Shown in pieces: positions 44,973 to 56,309 of a stretch of 64,000 nt of DNA. Source of the stretch: Phytophthora quininea (Eukaryota; Oomycota; Peronosporomycetes; Peronosporales; Peronosporaceae); NCBI GenBank assembly GCA_011947345.1, contig JAAVTG010000570.1, positions 372,001 through 436,000 on the forward strand, written 5' to 3'. The notes beneath the pieces are model-generated. The model saw nothing but the letters and a program-made list of their open reading frames with translations, was not told where the DNA came from and made no database searches. Numbering within the stretch: position 1 is the first letter of the stretch; every line of letters begins with the position of its first letter. Made by a program: the position numbers and the translations under genes.

Positions 44973-45800
44973 TTTATCCGCATGGATGGCATCTGTCGGA
45001 GCATGGTAATAGTCCAGCATTTCCAAAGACATAAGCAGTCATTGCACCACAGCGAATCGATGCTGTAGTAGCTGCTACGGTGCTAACCAAACTCTGCATC
45101 AACCCGCTTGTCTTCTCGCCGTATTCCTTTCTCTTAGGTGTGCGATTCAGCACAACCCACACAATAAATTCGAGGTTGTCTTCTGCTGCAACTTGGCATT
45201 GCCCACAAAAAATGGTTGTAACCTGCGACCAGCAAGAACCAGACCTCGCTGCCCAATTGCCGCTGTTGTGATCAAAATCAGCGTCATTCAGCACTCTGAA
45301 CCCCTCGCTACCAGCCACTCAGCTCATATTCTCATCTTACGGGCAAGCTTCATGGAACTTCCGACGTATCAACCCGGTCGTCTAGCCATTTCACAACCTC
45401 GAAATGACCTGCTACTCCAAACTGGCAGTTTCCTATTTAACACGAGACGCTCTTGGCGCTGCGCCAGCAGCTAGCCAAATCTCCACAACGAACTGCTTTC
45501 GAACTTGTTTGATGAAATTCCCACTGAAAGCAGGACAGTAGCTTCGGCGCCGCCCATCGGCTAGTCTTGGTTTTGATGTCCTCTTGTCCAAACAGAGGAA
45601 GCACCCGACGCCAACCTTTTTCAAAGGCGTCGTGCAGATCTACATATCGAGCTTCTGGCACCTTCGAACGGGAGTCCAATCACCCAGCGCGCTCAAGTGG
45701 CTGCCAAACGACTGCATCGGCTTAATAATATATTATCGGTCCGTCTTCCACTCGATCGAAACGTTCCCGACACGCAAATTCAGCTTGTAAGCTCCACGCG
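44973..45800 (-). pseudogene. Decayed ankyrin-family remnant
   Basis: Scattered matches to the ankyrin N-terminal region in several frames: TSRWAAPKLLSCFQWEFHQ and KAVRCGDLA (45437-45600), FRVLNDADFDHNSGNW (about 45250-45300), and NLEFIVWVVLNRTPK (about 45120-45180), the last matching LEFVKWMVVNYTP-type segments. No continuous frame. Too decayed to assign to one paralog. Confidence 0.6.
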
Positions 45801-45996
45801 CGGAAAGGTGCTCGCACCGTGTACGTCGGCACGCCCTAGGCCATCAAGAATACGCAGTGCGATGCACAATTGCTGGAGGTGGGAGTCAGGATGAGCTCGA
45901 TCGTGGCGACGCTGACGTTCGGACTGCAGCAAAGGCTGTATCATAGGTCCTGTCGATATGCCATTGTACCGTCATTCCTGTGCGCATTCCTGAACG

Positions 45997-47391
45997 ATGA
46001 GCTCCGGGGCCAACTTCCTGCCGCTGGAGGAGCTGGAGCCGACGCTGGCGAGCGTCCTGGCCTTCATTGACACGTTCAAGAGCGACGGAGACACGTCCAC
46101 GGGCTCCAACAGCAGCGACGACGGTCGGGAGTCGCTAGAGAGTGAAAGCCCCAAGGGAAAGCAGGAGAAGCCGAAGAAACCCATCCCAGAAAGCAGAAAA
46201 ACCCGCAAGGCGGCAGCCTCACGACGCTGTCAGCAGAAGAAACGGGCCGAACTGCTGGCTCTGAGAGCGCAGGCAGCGGCACTCGAGACAAGGCTCAAGG
46301 AGTTGCGCCAAGGAGGCGGGACTGTCAAGGAGCAACCCGGTGGGTGGAATAAAACCCAACTGGATAAGACCCAGCGACGCGATATTGTGACCCTCTGGAT
46401 GCAGAAAGCCCACGTAGAGAAGCAGCTGAGGCTTCAGAGCGAAGCCAGGAACAGAGAGCTGAAGCTGGTGATGACCAGACAGAGCAAGATGGCCGAGTCG
46501 GTCCAGACCCTTCTGGGTAGCGTCACCGATGTGGTGGTACGATCTGGGTTTTTCAAACGTTGGGTGGATTATGTTTAGAAACTGACGTGTTTTTTGTTGC
46601 TTTGGATAGAATATTGAGGAGGCATTGAGAACTCCAGCACCCACTGCTGGGTTTAATGGCTACGTGCCGAACCTCCACGACGCCATCTACAGTGAGCTAG
46701 CCACGAAACTGGGCAAACTTTATCTGAATGCAGAGAACGCACCGATGGAGCTCGTGCGAAAGACTAATTTTTCAGATGGGGTAGTGATCAAGAGAGATCC
46801 AATGACGGGGATGCCCTTCGTGGAGATGGAGACGACAGTTTGTGTGGCAATGAATGTCAAGGACACAGGAAAAACGATGATGGGTACAACGACATGCCCC
46901 TACAAGCGATATGTGAGTACTGTAGTTGCAGAACTGCTCACTGTTTGGTGCTTTATTGTGCTGATCGCTGTTGGATAGCGTAAGTATGTTACAGAGCTGG
47001 GAACGAAGAAGGAGCATGAGCTGGAGTTGCGCGACCAAACAATGTCCGTAGTCGTCAGCACCATGTCGCTCTCTCGGGTATTCGAGGAAGAGGACCGCAC
47101 ACTGGTGACATTTACATCCATGGTGTGTGATCGGGGCGGTGCGTTGCGGTTCCGTGACGAAGGGTGGGTACTGGTGTCAAGATCCCCATCGGACCCGCTC
47201 AATGCCTCGGTGATTCGGTCGCGTTACTGCTTATTGCCAGACGTCGACTCTATCGAGTCCACCGCACACACGGAAACGGCCAATGCATTCGTGTTGACGC
47301 AGCTCGGGGTGTGATGCTTTTAAACTTCCAGTTGATGCAAGACAATCTTCAGAAACCGCCGAGCTCGCCGTTGGTTCCTGCTACCTGCTAG
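45997..47391 (+). CDS. bZIP-like/M96-type protein 1
   Basis: Exons 45997-46536, 46610-46912 and 46979-47391; about 418 residues. The N-terminal VLAFIDTF box, an acidic/Ser region, a basic stretch (SRKTRKAAASRRCQQKKRAE) and a coiled coil look like a transcription factor of the bZIP type. After the first intron comes the family's C-terminal domain (LHDAIYSELATKLGKLY, FEEEDRTLVTFTSMV, FRDEGWVLVSRSPSDP), possibly START-like. Such proteins are, from memory, labelled 'M96 mating-specific' in Phytophthora. The frame stops early at 47314, but GGGG at 47306-47309 needs a fifth G; then GVMLLNFQLMQDNLQK follows to 47391, matching other members' ends. First of eleven same-strand paralogs. Confidence 0.75.
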
Positions 47392-47713
47392 TTGTAGTCA
47401 GCGATCTATTGTCACGGGGACTCGTTGAACTCTTCTCACGTTGCATGCAGTAATGCCAAGTATGTTATCCGATGGACAATTCTCTTTGTGTGTCGTAGGT
47501 TTCTGCCGTGTGAAGGTCGCAAACTCGGACGAATTGGTATGTATTTGTCTGTTCCCTCAAGCTAGTTATTATAATGTGTTGTGCTTCCCTCTGTTTGCAT
47601 CGCAGCTGCCAATTGGTGGCCCATAATCACCTTGACCGCATAATCCGACATGATCTCATATCCATGATGACCACATTCCCCAAAATCCCCCCACACACAC
47701 ACACCGGTTGCTC

Positions 47714-49113
47714 ATGAGTTTCCTCGTGAAGGACGACGACAAAAGCACGTTGGATGAGGCTCTCGCCTTCATCGACTCTTACGGCGACAGTAGTCTACAA
47801 AGTCTGGACACAACGGACGACAGCAGCGGCGTGGAGGTCCCCTTCTTGGACGACCTGGTTGACTCGAACAGCCCCAACCTACTAGACGTACCAGCCAAAA
47901 AGATGCCAACGAGAAGAAGCCGAAACCTAAAAGCGGCGTATCAGAAGCGCAGAGACCACATCGACTGCCCTCCAGCGTCGAAAAAGAGCCGAGCTGGCAT
48001 CGTTACGAGAGCAGGTCGAGGAACTGCAAGAAGTTCTCGCTCAACTGAAGCGGTCCGAAGTTTCATCTCCGCTGTTGGTTGCGCGAGATAGGGAGGCACT
48101 GTAAGCGCTGGGGCCGTTCTTCAGTGCAAGAAATCGGGACGTTCGCCATGGTACGAACAAGCTACGGAGCAGTACAAATTGCGCCTGCAATCCGAGAAAA
48201 CCAACCGCCACCTCAAGGCGATCATGACCAACCAGAAAAAGTGCGCAAGTCGCTCTGTGGAGTTCTTCAAAAGCGATCTGTGCTTTATGTGAGTATTTTT
48301 GTGATAAGTATTTGAATTTCTGCTTCTAACACGTTGATTTTAGGGCATGGACTTCGTTATGAGGAACGAAGTTCCCGATTGCAGTGGTCTTCTACGTTCT
48401 TTTGGTCTTGCTGACACGCTTATGACTGAGTTGGAGGATACTGTCGAGGGCCTTCATCGTCGTGCGAACGCAATCTTTGCCACACAACTGCCAACCTCGT
48501 TGAGCAGCACCATGCACACCCAGTATGATGAACAACGCAACTGCAAAGTCCTTAAGTTTGAGACATCGACACCGTTGCGGTGCTCGCTGCAGCATGCCAA
48601 GGACTTTTGTGGAAGGACTTCCAAGCCAGCAGGGTACGAGATGGTCTTGCTGGATTCTCTTCTGCTAGCTAGTACTTAGTGTTTTGTTCGTGCAGACAGC
48701 TGGACGACAATCCAATTCGCTACAGAAGAAGATTTTATTGACGATGCAGAGCCACACAGGAGCCATTCACGCTGAGAAGCTGCACTTTGTGCGTAGGTTT
48801 GACGAAGAAGAGCAGATGTTAATCTCCTGGGCGGATATCATGGCCCTCCCATCCAGGCGAGAACTTCGTTATCGAACGGAAGGCTGGATACTTGTGACGC
48901 GCTCGACCACAGATCCATTTCGTGCTTGTTTGGCACGTTCATTTTAAAGCTTTACCTCGATGCTGCTGGAACTGTATCGAGGAGGACCTAGCGTACGCCC
49001 AAGACATCGTCCTCGGAGCGATGGCTATGAAGCTTCGCGACTATTGGCAATCTGTCCAAAATATGTTGCTCGAAGAAGCTTCTCAAGTGCTAGCATGCCA
49101 AGCTTCTGTGTAA
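47714..49113 (+). pseudogene. bZIP-like/M96-type protein 2, multiple frame breaks
   Basis: All parts of the family protein are present in order but in different frames: MSFLVKDDDKSTLDEALAFI, STALQRRKRAELASLREQ, SPWYEQATEQYKLRLQSEK, VRKSLCGVLQKRSVLY, intron, GMDFVMRNEVPD, intron after about 48633, FVRRFDEEEQMLISWAD, and EDLAYAQDIVLGAMAMKLRD. At least six shifts are needed. Four are at short runs (A5 at 48236-48240, T4 at 48604-48607 and 48942-48945, and similar). Either a recent pseudogene or a badly called stretch. Introns are at the family positions. Confidence 0.7.
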
Positions 49114-49354
49114 GCTTACAAAAGCGTTAAAATGAATCTGTGACTAAGAAGGTTAGCAACGAGTCGGACTAAATGAGGTACAACCACTCGAGCCGTAATC
49201 GCCATGTCGATGAAGTCGATGAAGACGAGCAGGTTGTGTTGATGGCAACCTTCGGTTCATCATAATCAAACATGATGATGAAACCAGGAATCTATGGTTT
49301 TGCAAAAGCGCCAACTCTGTCAGCCATTCAAGAACACGGCGTTTGGTTACCAAG

Positions 49355-49912
49355 ATGAGTTTTCTTCAAAGCGAGGAAGAGAGCGACGCGATTCTGGACG
49401 AAGTTCAGGCTTTCGTCGACACTTACATGGCGTCAGACGAATGCGGCGGTCTCGTTGAGGGTTCTGGAGACTTGGCGAATGAGTCCAGGGACAAACAGCA
49501 CAAGACGACAGTCAAATGCAAACGGAGGCAACCAGTGAGAAAGCCGACAAACTCTTCGACTGCGTACCAACGCCGCAGAAAGCAGGAGATTGCTGCTCTG
49601 CGCGAAGAAGTCGTCAAGTTGGAAAGATATTTGGCCCAGCTGAAATGTTTATATGGTCAGAATTCTGCCGACCGCGGCAGTGCAGCGTTGGATATGGCTA
49701 GTGACCTGAGGACCGTCGCGCAGTTGGCATGGCGCGGTTATGCTAGGAATCAATACCGGCAACTGCAAAAAGCGGAGAAGGCAAACAGAGAGCTCCGAAC
49801 GATGATCATGTGCCAGACGGAAGTCAAAGAATCGCTGCTGAGTATGCTACTCAAGGCACCAACTCTTTGTGTTGTAGGGATAACAGATGCCGCCACAACC
49901 ACCACTGGATGA
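49355..49912 (+). CDS. bZIP-like/M96-type protein 3, N-terminal half only
   Basis: 185 residues, one exon. Start MSFLQSEEESDAILDEVQAF is the family start; the track-independent choice is the ATG at 49355 because the upstream TTG is not a normal start. Basic/coiled-coil part: NSSTAYQRRRKQEIAALREE, then a second helix AWRGYARNQYRQLQKAEK. It ends where other members have the first intron, with a short unrelated tail (CVVGITDAATTTTG). The C-terminal domain is absent, and nothing resembling it follows in the next 420 bases. Could be a truncated gene that still makes a dimerising protein. Confidence 0.65.
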   Translation: MSFLQSEEESDAILDEVQAFVDTYMASDECGGLVEGSGDLANESRDKQHKTTVKCKRRQPVRKPTNSSTAYQRRRKQEIAALREEVVKLERYLAQLKCLYGQNSADRGSAALDMASDLRTVAQLAWRGYARNQYRQLQKAEKANRELRTMIMCQTEVKESLLSMLLKAPTLCVVGITDAATTTTG

Positions 49913-50335
49913 CCCCCAAGAGCAATGACGGAGATAATGTCGAGAGTGGTCTAAGTTGATTCGTTCCCATTTCCAAACCTTGGTATGATTTTGACGAAGG
50001 AGACTACTAACTCACTCTTGGAACAATTATTCTTGGCCGCAAGTGCGATGATAAGCTCGACGAGCAACATAGAACTCGGTTCGACAGCACCGAACCGTGT
50101 CGGTACCCCTTGAGCAGCCTACTTGGACAGACAATCAGCTGTCGTGACAAATTTCCCGCTGCGTTGAACTGTATATCGAGGGGATCACCTGCTGGGATCA
50201 GCTCACGTCAGACACGCCGGTCCTGAGGCTACAACAACGTTTACTGTTCGAACCAGGTTCTTCGGTCCCTTGTAAACAATTGCCGTACACGAATGTTCAC
50301 GTATTCACCGAGATCAGTCGAGCGTTCTCTGTCAA
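49913..50335. other. Intergenic in the M96-type array
   Basis: No remnant of the missing C-terminal domain of member 3 is visible. Upstream region of member 4. Confidence 0.4.
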
Positions 50336-50359
50336 ATGTGTCATTTGCAAATTGTGACC

Positions 50360-51738
50360 ATGTTGGATGAGACGTTCCTGACACTCAATGACGCGTTAGC
50401 TCTCGTCCAGTTTTGCGACGACCCCATGGAGGACAGATCAAGTACGAGAAGCAACCACTTCGATGGCCTACCAGCGCTGAGCAACGTTGACATTAGCGAT
50501 CTGCTGCGAGCTCCAGTCGCACGACCCTCGGCAGGGAAATCCCTCGTCAAGCCAACCAACGATCCATCGTGTACGCCGCCGCCGCTAAAGAAGAAGCGTG
50601 TACGAAGTGCTGCCAGCTCGTCGACCGAACTCCATCGCCGTAAGAACGAAGAGATCCGATCGCTGCGTGAACGAGCTGCCGAGTTGGAGTTTACTTTGGC
50701 TCGGTTGCGACAGAATCAAGGGTCGCTGGGGACAAAAGCGGCCAAGTGGCGACCGCGGTGGTGCCCAGAACGAGTGCCGAGTTGAGTGAATGGCATGAAA
50801 AAGCCACCACCCAATACCAAGAGCGGAGGGAGGCGGAGAAGACCAACCAGCAGCTGAAGGACATTTTGCAGCAGCAGATGAGAACGTCTCAGAGCTTGGA
50901 AGTTATTCTACAGCGCAAAAAGCTTCAAACTGTGAGTACAGATGCGTAGATGGCTTCGCAAACTACATGCTAACAGGTTTGGATATCTCTTTTGTAGGCC
51001 ATGGAATATCTGAAGACTGGCGAATCTCCGTGGCCACGAGGTCGATTGTTTTTCAGCGGATACATGAGGATCCTCACCGAGCGACTGGAGAAGGAGGTGG
51101 AGGACATGTACCAAGGTTTCGTCCACATATTCCATCCGCAGCAGTCGTCTATGATTTTCAACTCTGTCCAACCCATATACGACGAGCAACGCAAGTCGAA
51201 GACCGTCGAGTTTGTGACGATAACTCCCATGAAATGCTCGCTCAAAGCTGCGCACAACAAGGTTTGGAAATATCTGAGCGATACCTCGGTGCGTAGTGTC
51301 AAGCTGGTCCAAACGACTCTGTCAAGTCTGATTTTGTGTGTGTTGCTTCGTTAGGATAACAGTCGCAAGAAGAACACGCTGCAAAAGACAATCACTGTGA
51401 CGCTCCCCCACCGCAATGGCAGCTTCGACTTTCGTAAACTGCATTTCCTCCGCAAGTACGAAGAGGAGGATCGCGTCGTGATCATTTGGTCCGACCTGTT
51501 AATGCTACGCTCGAAGTCGCTTCATGTTCGGACGCTCGCGTATTCGGTCCTCATGCGGTCGGAGAAGGATCCGATGAACGGAAGCGTGATGCACACGAAC
51601 CTGAAGCTACAGGTAGTCACCAGGGAGGAATTTGATACTCAAGAGGTGGTGCTAGGCGCCATGACAAAGGCGATGCGCATGTATTGGCGAGACGAACAGA
51701 ATCGGATAGTCGAGGAAAACCTACAAGCATCTAGGTAA
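50360..51738 (+). CDS. bZIP-like/M96-type protein 4 (one frame break)
   Basis: Exons 50360-50931, 50998-51288, 51355-51738; about 415 residues. Basic/coiled-coil part: KKKRVRSAASSSTELHRRK, then LRERAAELEFTLARLRQ. C-terminal domain: MEYLKTGESPW, YDEQRKSKTVEFVTITPM, FLRKYEEEDRVVIIWSD, and EVVLGAMTKAMRMYWRDEQ. One base is missing near 50740-50745 (TKAAK then VATAVVPRTSAELSEW). Start chosen at 50360, not the in-frame ATG at 50336, because TCATTTGCAAATTG at 50341-50354 looks like the transcription start element and the family box (FLTLNDALALVQFCD) sits right after 50360. Confidence 0.8.
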
Positions 51739-52243
51739 TAGGATAGTGTGTAGTGGTCGTCATAACTCACCATGAGTAGGCAGCCACGCCTCCTCTTGGT
51801 GATCTATAGTCCATCAATGCAGAAACACCAAGAGAGACCCAATTTTCGGGATCAAATTGTTTGGGTATTCCAGCTTGAAGGATCAGTTTTGCGGCAAACG
51901 ACCAGAATTTTTGGCAAATCTCTCTTGAGTTGCTTTGGACAGCCGATCAGCTGGTTGTGACAGATCTGCAATTCTCTTCCACTTCTCCGTTGCGTCGAAC
52001 CGGATGGCATGGGATCACCGAAGCGGACCTCACGTCAGCCGTGCAAACACTGACGCGTGGGTTCTACGGCGTTTACTGTTCGGTCGAGGTTTCCCTGGCA
52101 AAGTAAGCACAAGATGCAGATGGAGTTGATGATCCGATAGACAGTCCGTGATACCTTGTCTGGGCATCTGCCTCGCGGGTAATCGCACGGGAGGAGTCAC
52201 CTCACCTGGTCTACTCATTTGCTTTACCTGAGCACAGGGCGCG
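51739..52243. other. Intergenic in the M96-type array
   Basis: No gene. CTCATTTGCTTTACC at about 52214-52228 is a partial initiator match upstream of member 5. Segments such as gatcaccgaag.cg and ctcacgtcag resemble 50185-50220 upstream of member 4, so the two upstream regions are probably duplicated. Confidence 0.4.
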
Positions 52244-53572
52244 ATGAGTTTCTTGGGGGCAACAGCAGACACCGACACCTTGACTTTGGACGCAGCGTTG
52301 GCGTTTATCGACACGTACAACGCTAGCGAGTCCAGCGACAGCGTCTTCAGCGAAGAAGGGAGCGACTCGGCCATCAGCAATCTCGATGTACTTGGTGTGT
52401 TCTTAGCTGCTGACGACCACAAGACAACAACGTTGACCACTGCAAAGCCGACGAAAAAGCGACGAGTAAGAAGCGCCCACAGCTCGTCGACAGCTCTGCA
52501 ACGTCGAAAACGAGCGGAGTTAAACGATTTGCGCACCGAGGTCGCCGAGCTGCAGAATGTGCTTATCGGAATGAGGTATTTCAATACCCAGCGCTTAGCA
52601 AAGCGCGACCGAGAGTTAACAGCCGAGGCTGGCCGGGAGCGATGGCACAAGCTCGCAGTCGAGAAATACCGAGAGCGATTGCAAGCCGAGGCGACGAATC
52701 GTCGACTCAAAAGCCTCGTAACAAACTATCGCAACGTCAACAACTCGCTGCGCAAGATCCTACAGAAGAGTTCTCAATTCGAGGTACGTGTGTGCAGTCT
52801 TCGAAAGTCCACGACCATTGACTGACAGCGCTGCTTTAGGGCATCAACTTTATCGCTACACTCGAAACCCCTACGGAGCACCAACATCACTTTGGCGCGC
52901 TACACAGGGCAGCTTCGATGACTAGCCTAGAGAAGATCGTCGAACGTTTTTACCTGCACTCCCGCGACGCGTTCCAAGACGGTCCGGCTCAAGACAGTTT
53001 GGTCTGCTCGATGTCGAAGCAGTACGACGAACAGCGCCATGTCAAGGCCGTGGTATTCGATACGATTACTCCGATGAATTGCTCGATGCACGAGGCGAGC
53101 GACTTCATTTGGAAAGAGTTCGAGTCTGACAGAGTACGTAGACTCGGACTGCACAGTTTTGATTTGATGCTGACGGTAGTGTGTGCATTTACAGACGCCC
53201 GGTAGTCAGCCTGATTCACTGCAGAAGATGATCGTCTTGCCCGTTCCGAGTCGGAATGGGGCGCTGCACTTCGACAAGCAGCACTTCCTGCGTCGCTTTG
53301 TCGAGGAGGATCGGGTCGTGATTGTGTGGGCCGACAGTATGGTTCTTCCAGCCCAGAAATCGCGCCTCTGCATCACAGGCTGGGCCACCATCGCCCCGTC
53401 CGGATCCGAATCATATCGTGGCTGCATCACGAGGTCGAGGCTGGAACTTCAATTGAATGGAGGAGAGAACCTCGCATATGGACGAGACATTGCGCTCGGG
53501 GCTCTAAGCGCCACCATAAGGAGGTATTGGCAGACACTGCAAGACGCTCTAGTTGAATACACTTGTACTTGA
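52244..53572 (+). CDS. bZIP-like/M96-type protein 5 (intact)
   Basis: Exons 52244-52783, 52840-53133 and 53195-53572; 1212 bases, 403 residues, no lesion. Introns are 56 and 61 bases, phase 0, GT-AG. Layout: residues 1-25 MSFLGATADTDTLTLDAALAFIDTY-type box; about 65-100 basic region KKRRVRSAHSSSTALQRRKR; coiled coils to about 180 (ERWHKLAVEKYRERLQAE, NNSLRKILQKSS). C-terminal domain from 181: LEKIVERFYLHSRDAF, YDEQRHVKAVVFDTITPMN, FLRRFVEEDRVVIVWADSM, LAYGRDIALGALSATIRRYW. Nuclear or lipid-binding role unknown. This is the best reference member of the array. Confidence 0.85.
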
Positions 53573-54266
53573 AACTCTACTATCACCGGGGCGAACGTGG
53601 CCTCCGTCGTTGAGTGTTGCTTCACTCACAGACAGCTGATCGTTGTCACCTTGAGATCACCTGGGATGATTCAAAAGGTGCACGAGCTCACGTCAGACGG
53701 CTACGCCGCGGGCAGTTTACGGATGCGAAGCACGCTTTCGGGGACATCCGGATCAAGTAATCCCCCTCTACGCATCGAAAGCCCAACGCGAAAGCCGTCT
53801 CGAACAAGTAGATCAGCAGCAGAACTAGCACAAATGCGTTTAGCCTTGTTCGTACCGTGCGCTTGGCTGAACCGCATTGACGTCGAGCCAACTCTCTGTC
53901 GTCCTTCGATTGATTCTGCCTCAACAACGGATGCTCGACGCCCGCTCTTCTCAGGGCAATGGAGCAATCACAAAGCTTACACATCGATCTTCTCGATCCA
54001 GGCTGTTGCTGCCAGCAACAGCCTGGATGTAACTTGCTGCCAGTTCTTCGGCCCACTCCACATGCTCGCGTGTAAACGGCGCAAACCACAAACCCTTACT
54101 TGGACTGACTACCGGCCACGAGATCCCCGCTGTGATCGGGGACGCGGACCCCGTAAACGAGAAAGAATCGTATTCATCTCTACCGCCTTCTACCTCCACG
54201 CGACCAGGGCACTTGTTTTTCGTTGTCACGTGTCGAGTGTGTCATATTCCGCAATTCGCTTCAGCC
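53573..54266. other. Intergenic with a perfect palindrome
   Basis: A 244-codon plus ORF and minus ORFs (for example SKGLWFAPFTREHVEWAEEL at about 54070-54130) exist but none is supported by a family or start context. Contains the palindrome at 53996-54028. Confidence 0.4.
53996..54028. repeat. Perfect inverted repeat, 16-base arms
   Basis: ATCCAGGCTGTTGCTG, one C, then CAGCAACAGCCTGGAT. Perfect arms with a one-base centre. Could be a protein-binding palindrome, a cruciform or a hairpin in RNA. Confidence 0.85.
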
Positions 54267-55795
54267 ATGGACTTTATCGTGGCCGACGACGATCACCTCG
54301 TGTCTTTGGAGGAAGCGCTGGCCTTCATTGACGCCTGCGATGTCAACGAGTCGAGTTTCTCGACCGGTTTGACACCCAGGAATAGCATGCAGGGTCTCCC
54401 TGGACCTGTTGGAACAGGTAACCATGACGGACTTAACGGCGACCAAGACGAAGAAGAGACCACCGACAGCCAAGCAGAGCTCGCCAGCGAGTTCTGACGG
54501 CCAACCCAAGAAGAAACGAACTCGAAGCGCCAACAGCTCGAGCACGAGACTGCAGCAGAGGAAGAGAGCCGAGATCCAGGCCCTGAAAGAGCAGGTCCAA
54601 GAGCTCGAGAGTCAGGTGGATCTGCTCAAGAAGAACAAGTTCCTGCCGGGTGATGTGGTGCTGGAACTCGAAATGGATATGAGCGACAAGGACCAGGCAG
54701 CGATCGTTCCAAAAGACGAAAAGCCTCCGAGCAATTGGCACGAGATGGCCATCTCTCAATACAAGGAGAGACTGCTATCCGAGAAGACCAACCGACGACT
54801 CAAGTCCATCCTGGCCAACCAGGAGAAGGTCAACGACGCGTTGAATGGACTGCTGCAGAAGCGATCTGTATTGCACGTAAGTTGGGGCTGTATGCTTGAG
54901 AGTTTGGGGATAGTTGACTAAGTTTTGGTGCTTGACTTGTTGTAGGGCATGGACTACGTCTTCTCATCACAACCAGGGATGGAGAACCCTCTACTACCTT
55001 CAGCCACCTCTGGAAATCATCCATCTGACGATTCAAGGGGCGACAACAAAGCCGTCATGGCTGACCTGGAGGCTGCAGCGCAGCGACTGTATATGGAGTC
55101 CAAGTTGCACAATAAGTCGCCAACGCCAGCGATTAGCTGCGATATGCGCATCAAGCAGGACGCCCAACGAGGGAAGATGATCGAGTTCGTCACCACTACG
55201 CCCATGACCTGCTCGGTAGATGAAGCCAGCGACATCTTGTGGAAGGAGCTGACGACGTACCGAGAATACCCCGACAAACAGTACCGATCGGTAAGTCTTG
55301 GAGTCTTGTTCATGACATCATCTCCACAGCAAGCTAACCTTTTCTTCTTTATTGCAGATGCAAGGAAGCAAGCCCAACACACAAGAGAAGAAGTTCGTCA
55401 TGACGGTACGAAGTCCATCAGGAATGTTGGAGCTGAGCGGCTTGCAGTTCCTGCAGAAATTTGACGAGTTGGACCACTCCGTTTTCGTCGTCGCCGAACG
55501 GATGCTTCTGCCGTCCAAAGGTTTACAATTCCGAGACGAATGCTGGATGACCGTGACCCCGTCCGACAGCGGGGCCAGCAAGGCAGTCGTCGAGATCTAC
55601 TTGCAGCTCTACATGGAGCGGGACGACGGCATGCAGGCGAGTCCAGACGACATCGCGTACGCTCAAAATATTGTGCTGGGCAGTCTCAGCAACACATTCC
55701 GAAAGACCTTCCAGGCTCAGCAGAATGCATTGATGGAGAAAGCTGGGAGATTCGTCGTACATTCGTCCTCCAAGAGGCAAGAGCTGATAGTGTAG
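54267..55795 (+). CDS. bZIP-like/M96-type protein 6 (one frame change)
   Basis: Exons about 54267-54876, 54946-55290 and 55358-55795; about 464 residues. Start MDFIVADDDHLVSLEEALAF. Basic/coiled-coil region QPKKKRTRSANSSSTRLQQRK and LKEQVQELESQVDLLKKN lies one frame away from the start, so one extra base or two missing bases occur between 54372 and 54497. Second helix: WHEMAISQYKERLLSEK. C-terminal domain: MDYVFSSQPGMEN, MIEFVTTTPMTCSVDEA, LQFLQKFDELDHSVFVV, IAYAQNIVLGSLSNTFRKTF. Introns (69, 67 bases) match the family positions. TATTCCGCAATTCG at 54246-54259 is a core-promoter-like match just before the start. Confidence 0.8.
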
Positions 55796-56309
55796 TGGCT
55801 GTATTTCTAATCGTATAAATTGCCTCGACCTGGAGTCGAGAAAGAACTCATCCTAGGGCGCTGCTACCGTTGTGTGAAGACGAACAAGTATAGCAGATGC
55901 TTTGAAGGTGCTGAGCACAACTTACCGAGGAAAATCAGTTCGAAGGTTTTGCTGTGGAGATTTTAGCCACCGAAACGAGCCGGACGGCAGGAGAATTGGC
56001 TGCTTACCTGGCCTGGTATTGTGAACGTGGATCGCGTGAATGATGAGTGGATAACTTCAATCCACATGGAACGGGAGATTCGTGAGATCACCGCGTGAAA
56101 TAGACGGAGACGTTCACAGTTTTGTAGTCCCTGCTACAAGTATCAAGGGCGGCGTACAAAACGGTCATGAACATTGCTGTCTTTGCCAATTGGTTAACAT
56201 GGTCACGTTGCCTGTGTTATGGGGCAGGTCTCGACCGATCTAGTGATAGTCTTTGAGCTTCGTTCTACCCAGAGTATTAGCAACGTCCGCGTTTTGTCTC
56301 CTACGTTTC
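55796..56309. other. Intergenic between M96-type member 6 and an ankyrin remnant
   Basis: Nothing recognised. Confidence 0.4.

Noticed and set aside
49860..49905. A hidden intron joining M96-type member 3 to a C-terminal domain
   Set aside because: An AG acceptor-like site (gttgtag) is present, but no GT donor at the family position and no C-terminal domain sequence in the following 420 bases.
53597..54331. 244-codon plus-strand ORF between M96-type members 5 and 6
   Set aside because: No family resemblance, composition like intergenic DNA, overlaps a perfect palindrome and runs into the start of member 6.
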